Assembly: GCF_029846635.1 (NCBI RefSeq)
Contig: NZ_JARVTG010000001.1
Coordinates: 2,485,001-2,549,000, forward strand
Direction of reading: 5' to 3'
From: Pokkaliibacter sp. MBI-7
GTDB lineage: Bacteria; Pseudomonadota; Gammaproteobacteria; Pseudomonadales; Balneatricaceae
DNA length: 64,000 bases
The position numbers were made by a program, and so were the translations under genes. Under the pieces are notes generated by a model. It saw only the letters and a program-made list of their open reading frames with translations, searched no databases and had not been told where the DNA came from. Positions 9,000-17,276 of the stretch are shown here, in pieces. Within the stretch, counting starts at the first letter, position 1. Each line of letters starts with the position of its first letter.

Positions 9000-9533
9000 A
9001 TGAAATGGCTGCTTCCGCTCTGCCTGCTGCTGACCCTGCCGTGGCTGCCGGCGCAGGCCAGTGATCTGGAGCAGAGCATCAAAGCGGCCTTTCTGTACAA
9101 GTTTTGTGATTATGTCGAGTGGCCCGCCGAGGTGCTGCCTGCCAACGACAGCCCCATCGTTATCGGTATCCTCAGCAGTAACAGCGACATGGCCCAGCGG
9201 GTACAGCAGGCCGTGGAGGGCCACCGTATCGGCAACCACCCGATTCAGATCAGTCTGATCACGGAGCCACGCCTGCCGCTGCCCCTGCACGTGCTGTTCC
9301 TGGGCCCGCAGGATCGTCTTGGCGCTGAGCTGCAACGGCAGCTGCAGGGCCAGCCGGTTCTGGTGGTCACCGACGGGCCGGAGGATGACAGCCCGCTGAG
9401 TATCATCAACTTCCGTCTGGAGAATAACCGGGTACGTTTCGACATCTCCCTGACCGCTGCCCGCGCCAGCAACCTGAGGATCAGCTCCCGCCTGCTGGCG
9501 CTGGCCTATCAGATCAGGGGGGCTACACGATGA
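9000..9533 (+). CDS. YfiR/DUF4154 family periplasmic protein
   Basis: Starting at ATG 9000 (GAGGGGGTG ribosome binding site) the product has 177 residues. It has a clear signal peptide (MKWLLPLCLLLTLPWLPAQA) and the YfiR pattern: AAFLYKFCDYVEWP near residues 28-41, PIVIGILSS, and a C-terminal VRFDISLTAARASNLRISSRLLALA. YfiR in Pseudomonas is a periplasmic repressor of the diguanylate cyclase YfiN. Relatives next to TonB receptors and hybrid kinases are common, and their ligand is unknown. It lies ten bases after the receptor frame and overlaps the kinase start by four bases. No lesion is seen here. Confidence 0.88.
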   Translation: MKWLLPLCLLLTLPWLPAQASDLEQSIKAAFLYKFCDYVEWPAEVLPANDSPIVIGILSSNSDMAQRVQQAVEGHRIGNHPIQISLITEPRLPLPLHVLFLGPQDRLGAELQRQLQGQPVLVVTDGPEDDSPLSIINFRLENNRVRFDISLTAARASNLRISSRLLALAYQIRGATR

Positions 9534-11236
9534 TCCGGGTACAGGGTATGCGTTCCATTCGCCACAAACTGATGCTGGCCGTACTGTCGACCACCGTCAT
9601 CGCCCTGTACGATGCCGAGGGCCATCTGTTTGCCCGCTATATCAATGACACCAGCCAGACCGAGCCTCCTCCCGGACAGCCTGCGGCCACCGAAGTCGAA
9701 ATTATCCATAATCACATTCACCTGTTTCAGCAGATTCATGCCAACGGCGATCCCTTTGGCACCGTCTATATCAATGCCGAATTGGGTCTGCAGCAGCGGG
9801 CACAACAGATCATCCTGATCGTACTGGTCGTCACCTTGCTGGCGTTGCTGGCGGCCATGGTGCTGTCGCTGTGGTTCCAGCGCCGCATTACCCAGCCGAT
9901 GCTGGCGGTGACCCATCAGGCGCAGCAGGTGGTAGAGCAGCACAATTACAGCCTGCGGGCGGAGAAAACCACGCAGGACGAGATTGGCTATCTGGTCGAT
10001 GCCTTCAACGACATGCTGTCGCAGATTGAGCAGCGCACCGCCGAGCTGCAGCAGAGCAACAGCCAGCTGGCACAGGAAGTAAATATCCGCGCCACGACAG
10101 AGGCGGCGCTGCGTGACAGCGAGCGGCGCTACCGGACGCTGATGACCACGCTGACCACCGTGATCTGGCGGGCTGACCGGCAGGGCTACTTCCTGCCTGC
10201 CCAAACCTCATGGGACAGCTATACCGGCCAGACCCCCGACAGCCACAGTGGAGAAGGCTGGCTCGATGCCTTCCATCCCAAAGACAAGGAAAAGCTGCGG
10301 CCGCTGTGGCAGCAGGCCTGTGTCGAAGGCCTGCCGATGGAGCGCAACCTGCGGCTGTGGCACGTACGCAGCGGCGAGTTTCGCTTTGTGGTGTTCAAGG
10401 CTGTGCCACTGCTCGGCCCGGATGGCCGGCCTCAGGAGTGGATGGGCGTGATCGACGATGTACATGAACGGGTGCAGGCCAGTCAGGAGGTCACCCGTCT
10501 CAATGCCGAACTGGAACAGCGGGTGGTACAGCGTACTGCCGAGCTGGAAAACGCCAATCGCGAGCTGGAAGCCTTCAGCTATTCGGTGTCCCATGACCTG
10601 CGCGCGCCTTTGCGATCCATTGACGGCTTCAGTCTGGCGCTGCTGGAGGATTACCGTGAGCAGCTGGACGGCACGGCGCAGGACTACCTCGACCGGGTAC
10701 GTGCAGCCGCCCAGCGTATGGGCGGACTGATCGACGATCTGTTGAACCTGGCACGAGTCAGCCGTATGGAAATAAAACGCCAGCCGCTGAATCTGTCGGC
10801 GATGGCGGAAGAGCTCATCTCCGAACTGCAGGAAACCGCCCCCGAACGCCAGGTCACGGTGCGCATCCAGGCCGGTCTGCTGGCTTACGGCGATGACCGG
10901 CTGATGCGGGTGGCCCTCGGCAATCTGCTCAACAACGCCTGGAAGTACACCAGCAGATGTGCGGCACCCAGCATCGAATTCGACCGCAACGAGGAAGAGT
11001 TTTTCATCCGTGATAACGGCGCCGGATTTGATATGACCTACGCCAGCCGCCTGTTCACCGCGTTTCAGCGCCTGCATGACACGCAGGAGTTTCCCGGCAC
11101 TGGCGTCGGTCTGGCTACGGTACAGCGGGTCATCCGTCGCCATGGCGGACAGATCAGGGCAGAGGCCAGGATCAATGAGGGGGCAACCTTCTTCTTCACC
11201 CTGCCCAACAGTAAGGAGGTCATGCATGACGACTAA
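9530..11236 (+). CDS. PAS-containing sensor histidine kinase with shortened sensor domain
   Basis: The 568-residue kinase has a membrane segment (IILIVLVVTLLALLAAMVLS, about residues 92-111), a HAMP linker, a PAS domain (about 200-320), HisKA with phosphoacceptor His in SYSVSHDLRAPLRSID (about residue 358) and a HATPase domain (DNGAGFD, GTGVGLA). The N-terminus reads HKLMLAVLSTTVIALYDAEGHLFARY. In related kinases a full first helix and the first half of a periplasmic CHASE8-type domain separate 'IAL' from 'YDAEG', so 70-80 codons seem to be deleted in frame. With only one intact helix the topology and sensing should be disturbed. It overlaps the YfiR-like gene (ATGA) and the next regulator by 11 bases. 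Confidence 0.85.
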   Translation: MIRVQGMRSIRHKLMLAVLSTTVIALYDAEGHLFARYINDTSQTEPPPGQPAATEVEIIHNHIHLFQQIHANGDPFGTVYINAELGLQQRAQQIILIVLVVTLLALLAAMVLSLWFQRRITQPMLAVTHQAQQVVEQHNYSLRAEKTTQDEIGYLVDAFNDMLSQIEQRTAELQQSNSQLAQEVNIRATTEAALRDSERRYRTLMTTLTTVIWRADRQGYFLPAQTSWDSYTGQTPDSHSGEGWLDAFHPKDKEKLRPLWQQACVEGLPMERNLRLWHVRSGEFRFVVFKAVPLLGPDGRPQEWMGVIDDVHERVQASQEVTRLNAELEQRVVQRTAELENANRELEAFSYSVSHDLRAPLRSIDGFSLALLEDYREQLDGTAQDYLDRVRAAAQRMGGLIDDLLNLARVSRMEIKRQPLNLSAMAEELISELQETAPERQVTVRIQAGLLAYGDDRLMRVALGNLLNNAWKYTSRCAAPSIEFDRNEEEFFIRDNGAGFDMTYASRLFTAFQRLHDTQEFPGTGVGLATVQRVIRRHGGQIRAEARINEGATFFFTLPNSKEVMHDD

Positions 11237-11663
11237 CCGCCCGATTCTGCTGGTGGAAGACAATCCGGACGACGAAGCACTGGCCCTGCGCGCCTTCCGC
11301 AAGTGCAATGTCCGCAATCTGATCCAGATCGCCCGCGACGGTGCCGAAGCACTGGCACTGCTGCTCGGAGACAGTGAACAGAGCCCGATCAGCCGCCACA
11401 ATCTGCCGGCAGTGATGCTGCTGGATCTCAACCTGCCAAGGGTCAGCGGTCTGGAAGTACTGCAGCAGGTACGAGCAGAGCCGGATACCAGGCACCTGCC
11501 TATTGTGATTCTGACCTCCTCCAAACAGGACGAGGATCTGCTGGCCAGCTACCACTTCGGCGCCAACAGTTATGTGCGTAAACCGGTGGATTTTGATGAG
11601 TTTGCCAGAGCTGTCAGCCAGCTGGGCATGTACTGGCTGCTGATCAATGAGCTGCCCTACTGA
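11226..11663 (+). CDS. Single-domain response regulator (Rcp1-like)
   Basis: From ATG 11226 the product has 145 residues: a receiver domain with the acidic pocket in LLVEDNPDDEALA, phosphoacceptor Asp in LLDLNLPRVSGLE (about residue 67), conserved Thr in VILTSS and Lys in YVRKPVDF. The extended loop after the acidic pair and the KPVDFDEF ending are typical of Rcp1/CheY-like regulators paired with PAS or phytochrome-type kinases. It has no output domain. The start lies within the last codons of the kinase, indicating coupling; the kinase is its likely partner. An upstream extension of the frame lies wholly within kinase coding sequence and is not used. Confidence 0.9.
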   Translation: MTTNRPILLVEDNPDDEALALRAFRKCNVRNLIQIARDGAEALALLLGDSEQSPISRHNLPAVMLLDLNLPRVSGLEVLQQVRAEPDTRHLPIVILTSSKQDEDLLASYHFGANSYVRKPVDFDEFARAVSQLGMYWLLINELPY

Positions 11664-11717
11664 GTCACTGGGGCGGCCTCACACATGCTGGAGACAGGTT
11701 CGATGGACAAGGGTCCG

Positions 11718-11865
11718 CTAGCAGGCTGTTGAAAAACGTCATCGAGGCAGCCGAGACAAGGAAAAAACAGGCGAAAAAGCGGAGTTTAGTGAACTAAATG
11801 AGCATTTTGAGCCTGTTTTTGACGCGGTATTCGGCAACGCAGATAGATTTTCAACAGCCTGCTAG
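11718..11865. mobile_element. 148-bp palindromic MITE-like element
   Basis: The ends are a perfect 18-bp inverted repeat, CTAGCAGGCTGTTGAAAA and its complement. Inside, AAAAACAGGC (11763-11772) pairs with GCCTGTTTTT (11811-11820), and TTTAGT-GA-ACTAAA forms the tip, so the whole element can fold into one long hairpin. It has no coding capacity. The length, inverted ends and structure fit a non-autonomous miniature transposable element. From memory, near-identical GCAGGCTGTTGAAAA palindromes are scattered in marine gammaproteobacterial genomes. A CTAG is found at both ends and may be the target duplication, though it is also part of the repeat. It lies in the former 5' coding end of the next gene. 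Confidence 0.85.
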
Positions 11866-11891
11866 ACAATGGTGCTGCAGAGAAACTGCCG

Positions 11892-13595
11892 TTGCGTGCC
11901 CTGATCGTTGAGGATGAGGAAAACGATCTGCATCTGCTGCTGCGTGAGCTGCGCAAAAGCGGCTATGAACCAGACTATGTCAATGTCGACAACGCCACCG
12001 ATCTGACGCAGGCACTGCAGCACCCGCAGGGCTGGGACATGGTCTTTTCCGACTTTTCCATGCCCCACTTCGACGGGCTGACGGCACTGCAGCTGGTGCG
12101 CCAGCACAGCGCCGACCTGCCCTTCATTTTCGTTTCCGCCACCATCGGCGAGGAAATCGCCGTCAAGGCCGTCCGCTCCGGCGCGCAGGACTATATCCTC
12201 AAGGACAACCTGAAACGCCTGTCCGCCGCGGTGCCCCGTGAGCTGAATGAGGCGGAACTGCGACGCAGGAAACATCAGGCCGAGGAGCGTATCGAGTTTC
12301 TGGCCAATTACGATGACCTGACCGGGCTGGCCAACCCGTTCCTGCATCATCAGCAGCTGGAAACAGCCTGCGCCCAGGCCCGCCAGCAGGGCCATCTGGT
12401 CGGGCTGCTGCTGGTCAGACTCAACAGTCTTGAAGACATCAACAGCAGCCTTGGCCACAAAGCCTGCGACCGCCTCATTCAGATCCTCTCGCAACGCCTG
12501 AGCAGTGCCGCTGGTGCACAGGGAAAGGCCCTCATCTGGGGGGGTGACCAGTTCGCCCTGATCCTGCCCCGGCTGCTGTGCGCCTCGCAGGCCTCCGATA
12601 CCGCCAGCCACTATCACAAGCTGCTGAGCCAGTCGGTGTACCTGTCCGGTTATACCCTGCGCATGCAGGTGGGGATGGGGCTCAGTATCTATCCGCTGGA
12701 CTGTGACGATGTCGATCAGTTGCAGGCCAATGCCGCACTGGCCATGAACGAAGCCAACAAGGACGGGCCGGGCAGTTATCGCAGCTACACCCCGCAATTG
12801 CGCGATAACCTCAACCGGCGGATGCAGCTGGAGCGGGATCTCGATCAGGCCATTGAGCGAAGCAGTTTTATGCTCCACTACCAGCCGCAGGTCGAGCTGG
12901 CCCACTGGCGCATTGTCGGCGCCGAAGCCCTGCTGCGCTGGTCACATCCCCAGCACGGGCTGATTCCGCCGGATCACTTTATCCCGGTGGCCGAGGAGAC
13001 CGGCCAGATCCTCGCTATCGGCCAGTGGGTCCTGCAGCAGGCCTGTCAGCAGGCGCAATACTGGCAGTCACTGCATGGCAGTGCCGCCCCGCGGGTGGCG
13101 GTCAACTTTTCCGCCTTTCAGTTCCGTCAGAGCAATCTGGTGGAAAGTGTGATGGAAGTGTTATCGAACCATGCGCTGTCGCCGACACAGCTGGAAATCG
13201 AAATCACTGAAAGCGCGCTGATGCAGGAGCCTGACAGCACCCAGCGCATGCTCAGACGGCTGCGTGATCTGGGTGTGTCGATTTCACTGGATGACTTCGG
13301 TACCGGCTACTCCAGCCTGAGTTATCTGAAACGCTTTCCGGTCAATGTGCTGAAAATCGACCGCTCCTTCATCAAGGACATTCCGGATGACAACGACGAT
13401 ATGGAAATCACCCGTGCCATTCTGGCCATGGCCAGTCGACTGAATCTTGCGGTGGTGGCCGAGGGGGTGGAAACCCAGGCTCAGCTGGAGTTTCTCGCCA
13501 ACGAGGGCTGTGATCTGGTGCAGGGCTACTACGTCAGCCGACCACTTCCCTCAGAGCAGTTTATCGCGCTGCTCAGCCACCCCTTGCCTCGTTAA
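11892..13595 (+). CDS. REC-GGDEF-EAL response regulator, original start displaced by element insertion
   Basis: The 567-residue protein has a receiver (about 1-120, Asp54 in FSDFSMP), a degenerate GGDEF domain (GGDQF at 217-221) and an EAL domain with intact EAL (345-347), ENIT-type and LDDFGTGYSSL motifs. It is therefore probably a c-di-GMP phosphodiesterase with an inactive cyclase domain. Removing 144 bp of the palindromic element restores an ATG at 11703 with a GGAGA ribosome binding site and an N-terminus MDKGPLDNGAAEKLPLRA in the same frame. Now that frame stops at 11730 inside the element, so translation needs TTG 11892 or another weak start. Expression is probably reduced. It belongs to the kinase/regulator locus upstream. 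Confidence 0.82.
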   Translation: MRALIVEDEENDLHLLLRELRKSGYEPDYVNVDNATDLTQALQHPQGWDMVFSDFSMPHFDGLTALQLVRQHSADLPFIFVSATIGEEIAVKAVRSGAQDYILKDNLKRLSAAVPRELNEAELRRRKHQAEERIEFLANYDDLTGLANPFLHHQQLETACAQARQQGHLVGLLLVRLNSLEDINSSLGHKACDRLIQILSQRLSSAAGAQGKALIWGGDQFALILPRLLCASQASDTASHYHKLLSQSVYLSGYTLRMQVGMGLSIYPLDCDDVDQLQANAALAMNEANKDGPGSYRSYTPQLRDNLNRRMQLERDLDQAIERSSFMLHYQPQVELAHWRIVGAEALLRWSHPQHGLIPPDHFIPVAEETGQILAIGQWVLQQACQQAQYWQSLHGSAAPRVAVNFSAFQFRQSNLVESVMEVLSNHALSPTQLEIEITESALMQEPDSTQRMLRRLRDLGVSISLDDFGTGYSSLSYLKRFPVNVLKIDRSFIKDIPDDNDDMEITRAILAMASRLNLAVVAEGVETQAQLEFLANEGCDLVQGYYVSRPLPSEQFIALLSHPLPR

Positions 13596-13618
13596 AAAGG
13601 CCTGCACCGCGCAGCCGG

Positions 13619-14899
13619 TCAGAAGCGCGTCAGACGGTAGCTGGCCAGTTCAGGCAGAGCCTCTTGTGGCACGGCGCTGGCAGGCAGCGCCGCGAGCCTG
13701 CCGATATGCTCGGCCGTCACAGCCGCCTGAGTCAGCCCCAGATGCTGATGACCAAAAGCCAGCAGCACCCTGCCCTCAGCAACCCGGTCAATGATCGGCA
13801 GCGAATCCGGTAACGACGGACGGAATCCCATCCACGGTGTAGCCTCCGCAGTATTCAGCTCACGCCGGAACAGTCCCTGACTGAGCCGCTGCAGCTGCCA
13901 GGCCCGTGGCATGTTGGCTGGCTGTTTGAGCCCGGCGAATTCCACTGTACCCGCCAGCCGCAGCCCTTCGGCCATCGGCGTCATGATGAACTTTCGCTCC
14001 AGTGAGGTGACCGCAAACGGCAGTCTGCCCTGCTCATGAGGCAGCATCAGGTGATAGCCACGTTCGGTGTCCAGCGGCACCTTTTTGCCTGTCAGCGCCG
14101 CCGTCAGGGGCGCGGAATGGGCACCACAGGCCAGCAGCACCTGACTGGCCTGCAGGGTGCCGGTCGCCAGGGTCAGATGGACTCCTTCCTGTTGCAGCTG
14201 CGCACCGATTACCTGTTGCTGCAGAAACTGCACCCCATAGGACTGCGCTGCAGCCAGCACGTCGGTCAGCAACAGATAGGGGTTGGTGACATGGCCTGTC
14301 TGTGGAAAAAACAATCCGCCGCAGAGGTGCTCACTCAGTTGTGGTGCCGACTGCTGTACCTGCTGTGCGTCCCAGAATTCGACGGCAACCTGCTGCTCAC
14401 GCAGGCGCTGCTGTAACCCGTCCAGTGACGGCCGTGAGTCAGCACGTTCATACACCAGCAAAGAGCCTTCTTCCCGCAGCAGCGAGCGCTTGCCGATGGA
14501 ATCCAGCAGGCGTTGCCAGGCGGGCAGACTGCCCTCGTTGAGGCTGCGGATACCCGCAACACTGCGCTGGAACGGCTGCTGGCGCAGATTCAGCAGTAGC
14601 CGGGTAAACCAGGGCAAGGCCTGCGGCAGGTACTTCCAGTCCAGCCGCAGCGGCCCCATGGGGTCGAGCAGCATGGCAGGCAGGCGTTTGAGAATCGACA
14701 GGTCGGCGATCGGGAAAACCTGTTCGGTGGCCATGTGACCCGCATTGCCATAGGACGCTCCCTGACCTGCAGGCTGCTGATCAATGATCACCACACGCCG
14801 ACCCTGACGAGCCAGCTGCAGGGCACAGGTAACGCCGATGATGCCGGCACCCACGATGGCAACATCCACCTGTGAGCTATGAGGTGTGGTGGTCAGCAT
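13619..14899 (-). CDS. FAD-dependent D-amino acid dehydrogenase, probable D-hydroxyproline dehydrogenase
   Basis: The 426-residue DadA-family flavoenzyme has the FAD-binding motif VDVAIVGAGIIGVTCALQLA at about residues 10-29, and the C-terminal GFRPSLPDSLPIID and FGHQHLGLTQA motifs typical of DadA-like oxidoreductases. ATG 14899 is preferred because the 13 residues added by ATG 14938 precede any conserved sequence. In bacterial hydroxyproline degradation such an enzyme oxidises cis-4-hydroxy-D-proline to 1-pyrroline-4-hydroxy-2-carboxylate. Neighbouring epimerase and deaminase genes support that role. It is read after them on the minus strand, across a 140-bp gap with hairpins. Confidence 0.82.
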   Translation of the reverse strand: MLTTTPHSSQVDVAIVGAGIIGVTCALQLARQGRRVVIIDQQPAGQGASYGNAGHMATEQVFPIADLSILKRLPAMLLDPMGPLRLDWKYLPQALPWFTRLLLNLRQQPFQRSVAGIRSLNEGSLPAWQRLLDSIGKRSLLREEGSLLVYERADSRPSLDGLQQRLREQQVAVEFWDAQQVQQSAPQLSEHLCGGLFFPQTGHVTNPYLLLTDVLAAAQSYGVQFLQQQVIGAQLQQEGVHLTLATGTLQASQVLLACGAHSAPLTAALTGKKVPLDTERGYHLMLPHEQGRLPFAVTSLERKFIMTPMAEGLRLAGTVEFAGLKQPANMPRAWQLQRLSQGLFRRELNTAEATPWMGFRPSLPDSLPIIDRVAEGRVLLAFGHQHLGLTQAAVTAEHIGRLAALPASAVPQEALPELASYRLTRF

Positions 14900-14942
14900 A
14901 GTCAGCCGCTTCTTGCAGAAAATGGGAGTGAAAAACAACGCA

Positions 14943-15009
14943 AGCGGTGCGCCACAGGCAGCACCGCTCAGGTCGACAGCTCATGCTCGTTACCGCATGA
15001 GCACGAGCA
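14943..15009. repeat. Hairpins between the deaminase and dehydrogenase genes
   Basis: AGCGGTGC (14943-14950) pairs with GCACCGCT (14961-14968). GCTCATGC (14979-14986) pairs with GCATGAGC (14995-15002), with an alternative TGCTCGT/ACGAGCA pairing (14984-14990 with 15003-15009). No T-run follows, so these may stabilise or modulate the transcript rather than terminate it. Confidence 0.5.
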
Positions 15010-15041
15010 AACCGCGCGAGACGGCGAAGCTCCGTCCGGTA

Positions 15042-15989
15042 TCAGGCCAGATTCTGCTCGGCAGACCAGCTGGCATACCACTGGCGGAACAGGTTGTACT
15101 GGTTCTCGGCATAGTGGCGCTGGGCGTCGCTGAGCACATCGGTTTCGTTGAAATGCAGGGTGTATTCCTTGTCACCGTTCAGCACCATCAGATGCTTGTA
15201 GAACAGCACCAGATCGCAGCCTTCATCGAAGGATGACAGCACTGCCAGTGCCGACTCCAGCTCACGCGCCAGACGACGGGCTTTGGCATCACCTGCCGCG
15301 GCCTGCTTGCTCAGTGCCACCAGCTGCAGCACTTCACGGGGCAAGGCATTACCAATGCCGGTGATGGCGCCGGTGGCATTGCAGTTGACGAAACCGTGTA
15401 CCACCTGGGTATCCACGCCCACCATCAGCGTCACCTGGTCGTCTTTGGAGGTGATGTTCTCGGCGGCGTAGCGCATGTCTGCTGCACCACCGAACTCCTT
15501 GAAGCCAATCAGATTGGGGAATTCGCTGCGCAGTTCAAAGAACAGGTCCGCACGGGTGGCAAAACCGTAGTAGGGGCTGTTATAGATCACCGCAGGCAGC
15601 GCGGGCGCCGCCTTGAGAATGGCGGAAAAGTGCGCTTTCTGCGCCGCGGGCGAGGCGCCACGGGACAGGACGCGAGGAATGACCATCAGGCCATGGGCAC
15701 CGACTTTAGCAGCGTGAGCGGCATGGGATACCGCCTCACGGGTGTTGACCGCACCGGTGCCGACAATGGTGGGGATACCTGCCGCCACCAGACGCGCTAC
15801 ACCTTCCTGACGCTCAGCTTCGGTCAGCAACGGCCAGTCACCCATGGAGCCGCAGTACACCACCGCGCTCATGCCGATATCGATCAGCTCGCGGCCCTTG
15901 GCGACCAGCGCATCAAAGTCAGGCTTGCGATCGGCGGTACAGGGGGTCATCAGAGCAGGAATGCAGCCGGTAAAGATGTTGTTGCTCAT
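15042..15989 (-). CDS. DapA-family lyase/deaminase, probable 1-pyrroline-4-hydroxy-2-carboxylate deaminase
   Basis: The 315-residue protein belongs to the dihydrodipicolinate synthase / N-acetylneuraminate lyase superfamily. The Schiff-base lysine is in NLIGFKEFGG (about residue 166) and the catalytic tyrosine in AVIYNSPYYGF (about residue 138). True DapA proteins carry a GTTGE motif near residue 45; here it is CGSMGDWP, so it is not a lysine biosynthesis enzyme. Next to a hydroxyproline epimerase and a D-amino acid dehydrogenase the expected reaction is dehydration and deamination to 2-oxoglutarate semialdehyde. This function rests on context. The gene is 96 bases after the epimerase on the minus strand. 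Confidence 0.82.
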   Translation of the reverse strand: MSNNIFTGCIPALMTPCTADRKPDFDALVAKGRELIDIGMSAVVYCGSMGDWPLLTEAERQEGVARLVAAGIPTIVGTGAVNTREAVSHAAHAAKVGAHGLMVIPRVLSRGASPAAQKAHFSAILKAAPALPAVIYNSPYYGFATRADLFFELRSEFPNLIGFKEFGGAADMRYAAENITSKDDQVTLMVGVDTQVVHGFVNCNATGAITGIGNALPREVLQLVALSKQAAAGDAKARRLARELESALAVLSSFDEGCDLVLFYKHLMVLNGDKEYTLHFNETDVLSDAQRHYAENQYNLFRQWYASWSAEQNLA

Positions 15990-16085
15990 GGTGGTCGTTC
16001 CTAATCAGTCATTCGGAAAGATGGCAAAACTGCAGAGGCTGCATCTGCCATGGTGGTTCAGTTCGTACAGAACCGGTTCAGGTTC

Positions 16086-17012
16086 TCAGATACCCCAGGC
16101 GAAGGGATCCTGCTCATCGATCAGCAGGGTGCTGTCCGCACTCATATAGGCGTTGCCAGTGATAAAGGGACGGATACGCTCACCTTCCCACTCAAAGCGC
16201 CCCTCGAACTGACTGCCGGTAATACTGGCCTGACGCCAGATGTCACCGGCGGCCAGTTTGCCATCAGCGGCCAGACAGGCCAGCTTGGCGCTGGTGCCGG
16301 TGCCGCAGGGCGAGCGGTCATAGGCCTTGCCCGGGCACATGACAAAGTTACGGCTGTCGGCCTGTTCATCATCGGCGAACAACTCGACATGATCGATCAG
16401 CGCGCCGTCCTCACCGTGAATCCCCTGAGCTTCCAGCGCTTTCAGCAGGGTCCAGGTGAAGTGGGTCAGGGTTTCGACATTGTCCAGCTGCAGGCGCTGG
16501 CCATGGTCAGCCACCAGGAAAAACCAGTTCCCGCCCCATGCCACATCACCGTAAACCACGCCATATCCCGGCACATCGACTGCCACCTGCTGGCGATAGC
16601 GATAGGACGGCACATTACCGACCGTCACCGCGCCATTCTCATGCAGGGTCGCAGTGACTGCGCCTACCGGTGTGTCGATCTTGTGCTCGCCGGGGCCAAT
16701 CAGACCGAGATACTGCAGCGAGGCAATCAGGCCGATCGTGCCGTGGCCACACATGTTCAGGTAGCCGGTATTGTTGAAAAAAATCACCCCGCAGGTGGCA
16801 TCTGCCGATACCGGGGGGCAGTACAGGGCGCCCACCAGCACATCGTTGCCACGGGGTTCCAGCAGGCAGGCACGGCGCCACTGATCATGCTGCTCGCGCA
16901 GTTCATTGCGCTTATCCGCCATGGTGGCGCCTGTCAGCTCGGGAAAGCCCTTCATCACCAGCCGCGTGGGCTCACCGCCGGTATGGGAATCGATGATATG
17001 TAAACGCTTCAT
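16086..17012 (-). CDS. 4-hydroxyproline 2-epimerase
   Basis: The 308-residue proline racemase family protein has both catalytic cysteines: Cys88 in NMCGHGTIG and Cys236 in DRSPCGTGTSAK. This pair distinguishes racemase/epimerase enzymes from trans-3-hydroxyproline dehydratases, which have Thr at one site. The numbering coincides with characterised hydroxyproline 2-epimerases. It converts trans-4-hydroxy-L-proline to cis-4-hydroxy-D-proline, the first step of hydroxyproline use in the cytosol. It is the first gene of the three-gene minus-strand operon, divergent from the AraC regulator across a 264-bp gap. Confidence 0.92.
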   Translation of the reverse strand: MKRLHIIDSHTGGEPTRLVMKGFPELTGATMADKRNELREQHDQWRRACLLEPRGNDVLVGALYCPPVSADATCGVIFFNNTGYLNMCGHGTIGLIASLQYLGLIGPGEHKIDTPVGAVTATLHENGAVTVGNVPSYRYRQQVAVDVPGYGVVYGDVAWGGNWFFLVADHGQRLQLDNVETLTHFTWTLLKALEAQGIHGEDGALIDHVELFADDEQADSRNFVMCPGKAYDRSPCGTGTSAKLACLAADGKLAAGDIWRQASITGSQFEGRFEWEGERIRPFITGNAYMSADSTLLIDEQDPFAWGI

Positions 17013-17276
17013 GGACCTGTCCGTTATTAACCTGTTCAGCTATGCAGTTGTAAGCCATCACCCGCCAGTCTGCCCACAACATGGATTGAAGGGCTTATCG
17101 GGCAGCGCACTGCGGCTTGCAATGGTTATAGAGTAGACCGCCCGCCCCCTCCCCGGCTTGATGTATTTCCTCATCTGCCATGACGATATCAGCACAATTA
17201 CGGTCTGGATGACGAACTCGACAGCCTGTGATAGCTGCGGCACACTGCCGGGATGGTGAAGCGGGAGAGCAGATGA

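Noticed and set aside
10208..11524. 438-codon antisense frame across the kinase and response regulator
   Set aside because: It is a shadow of two well-recognised genes, with no ribosome binding site or domain.
16050..17003. 317-codon plus-strand frame opposite the hydroxyproline epimerase
   Set aside because: The epimerase with both catalytic cysteines lies on the other strand.
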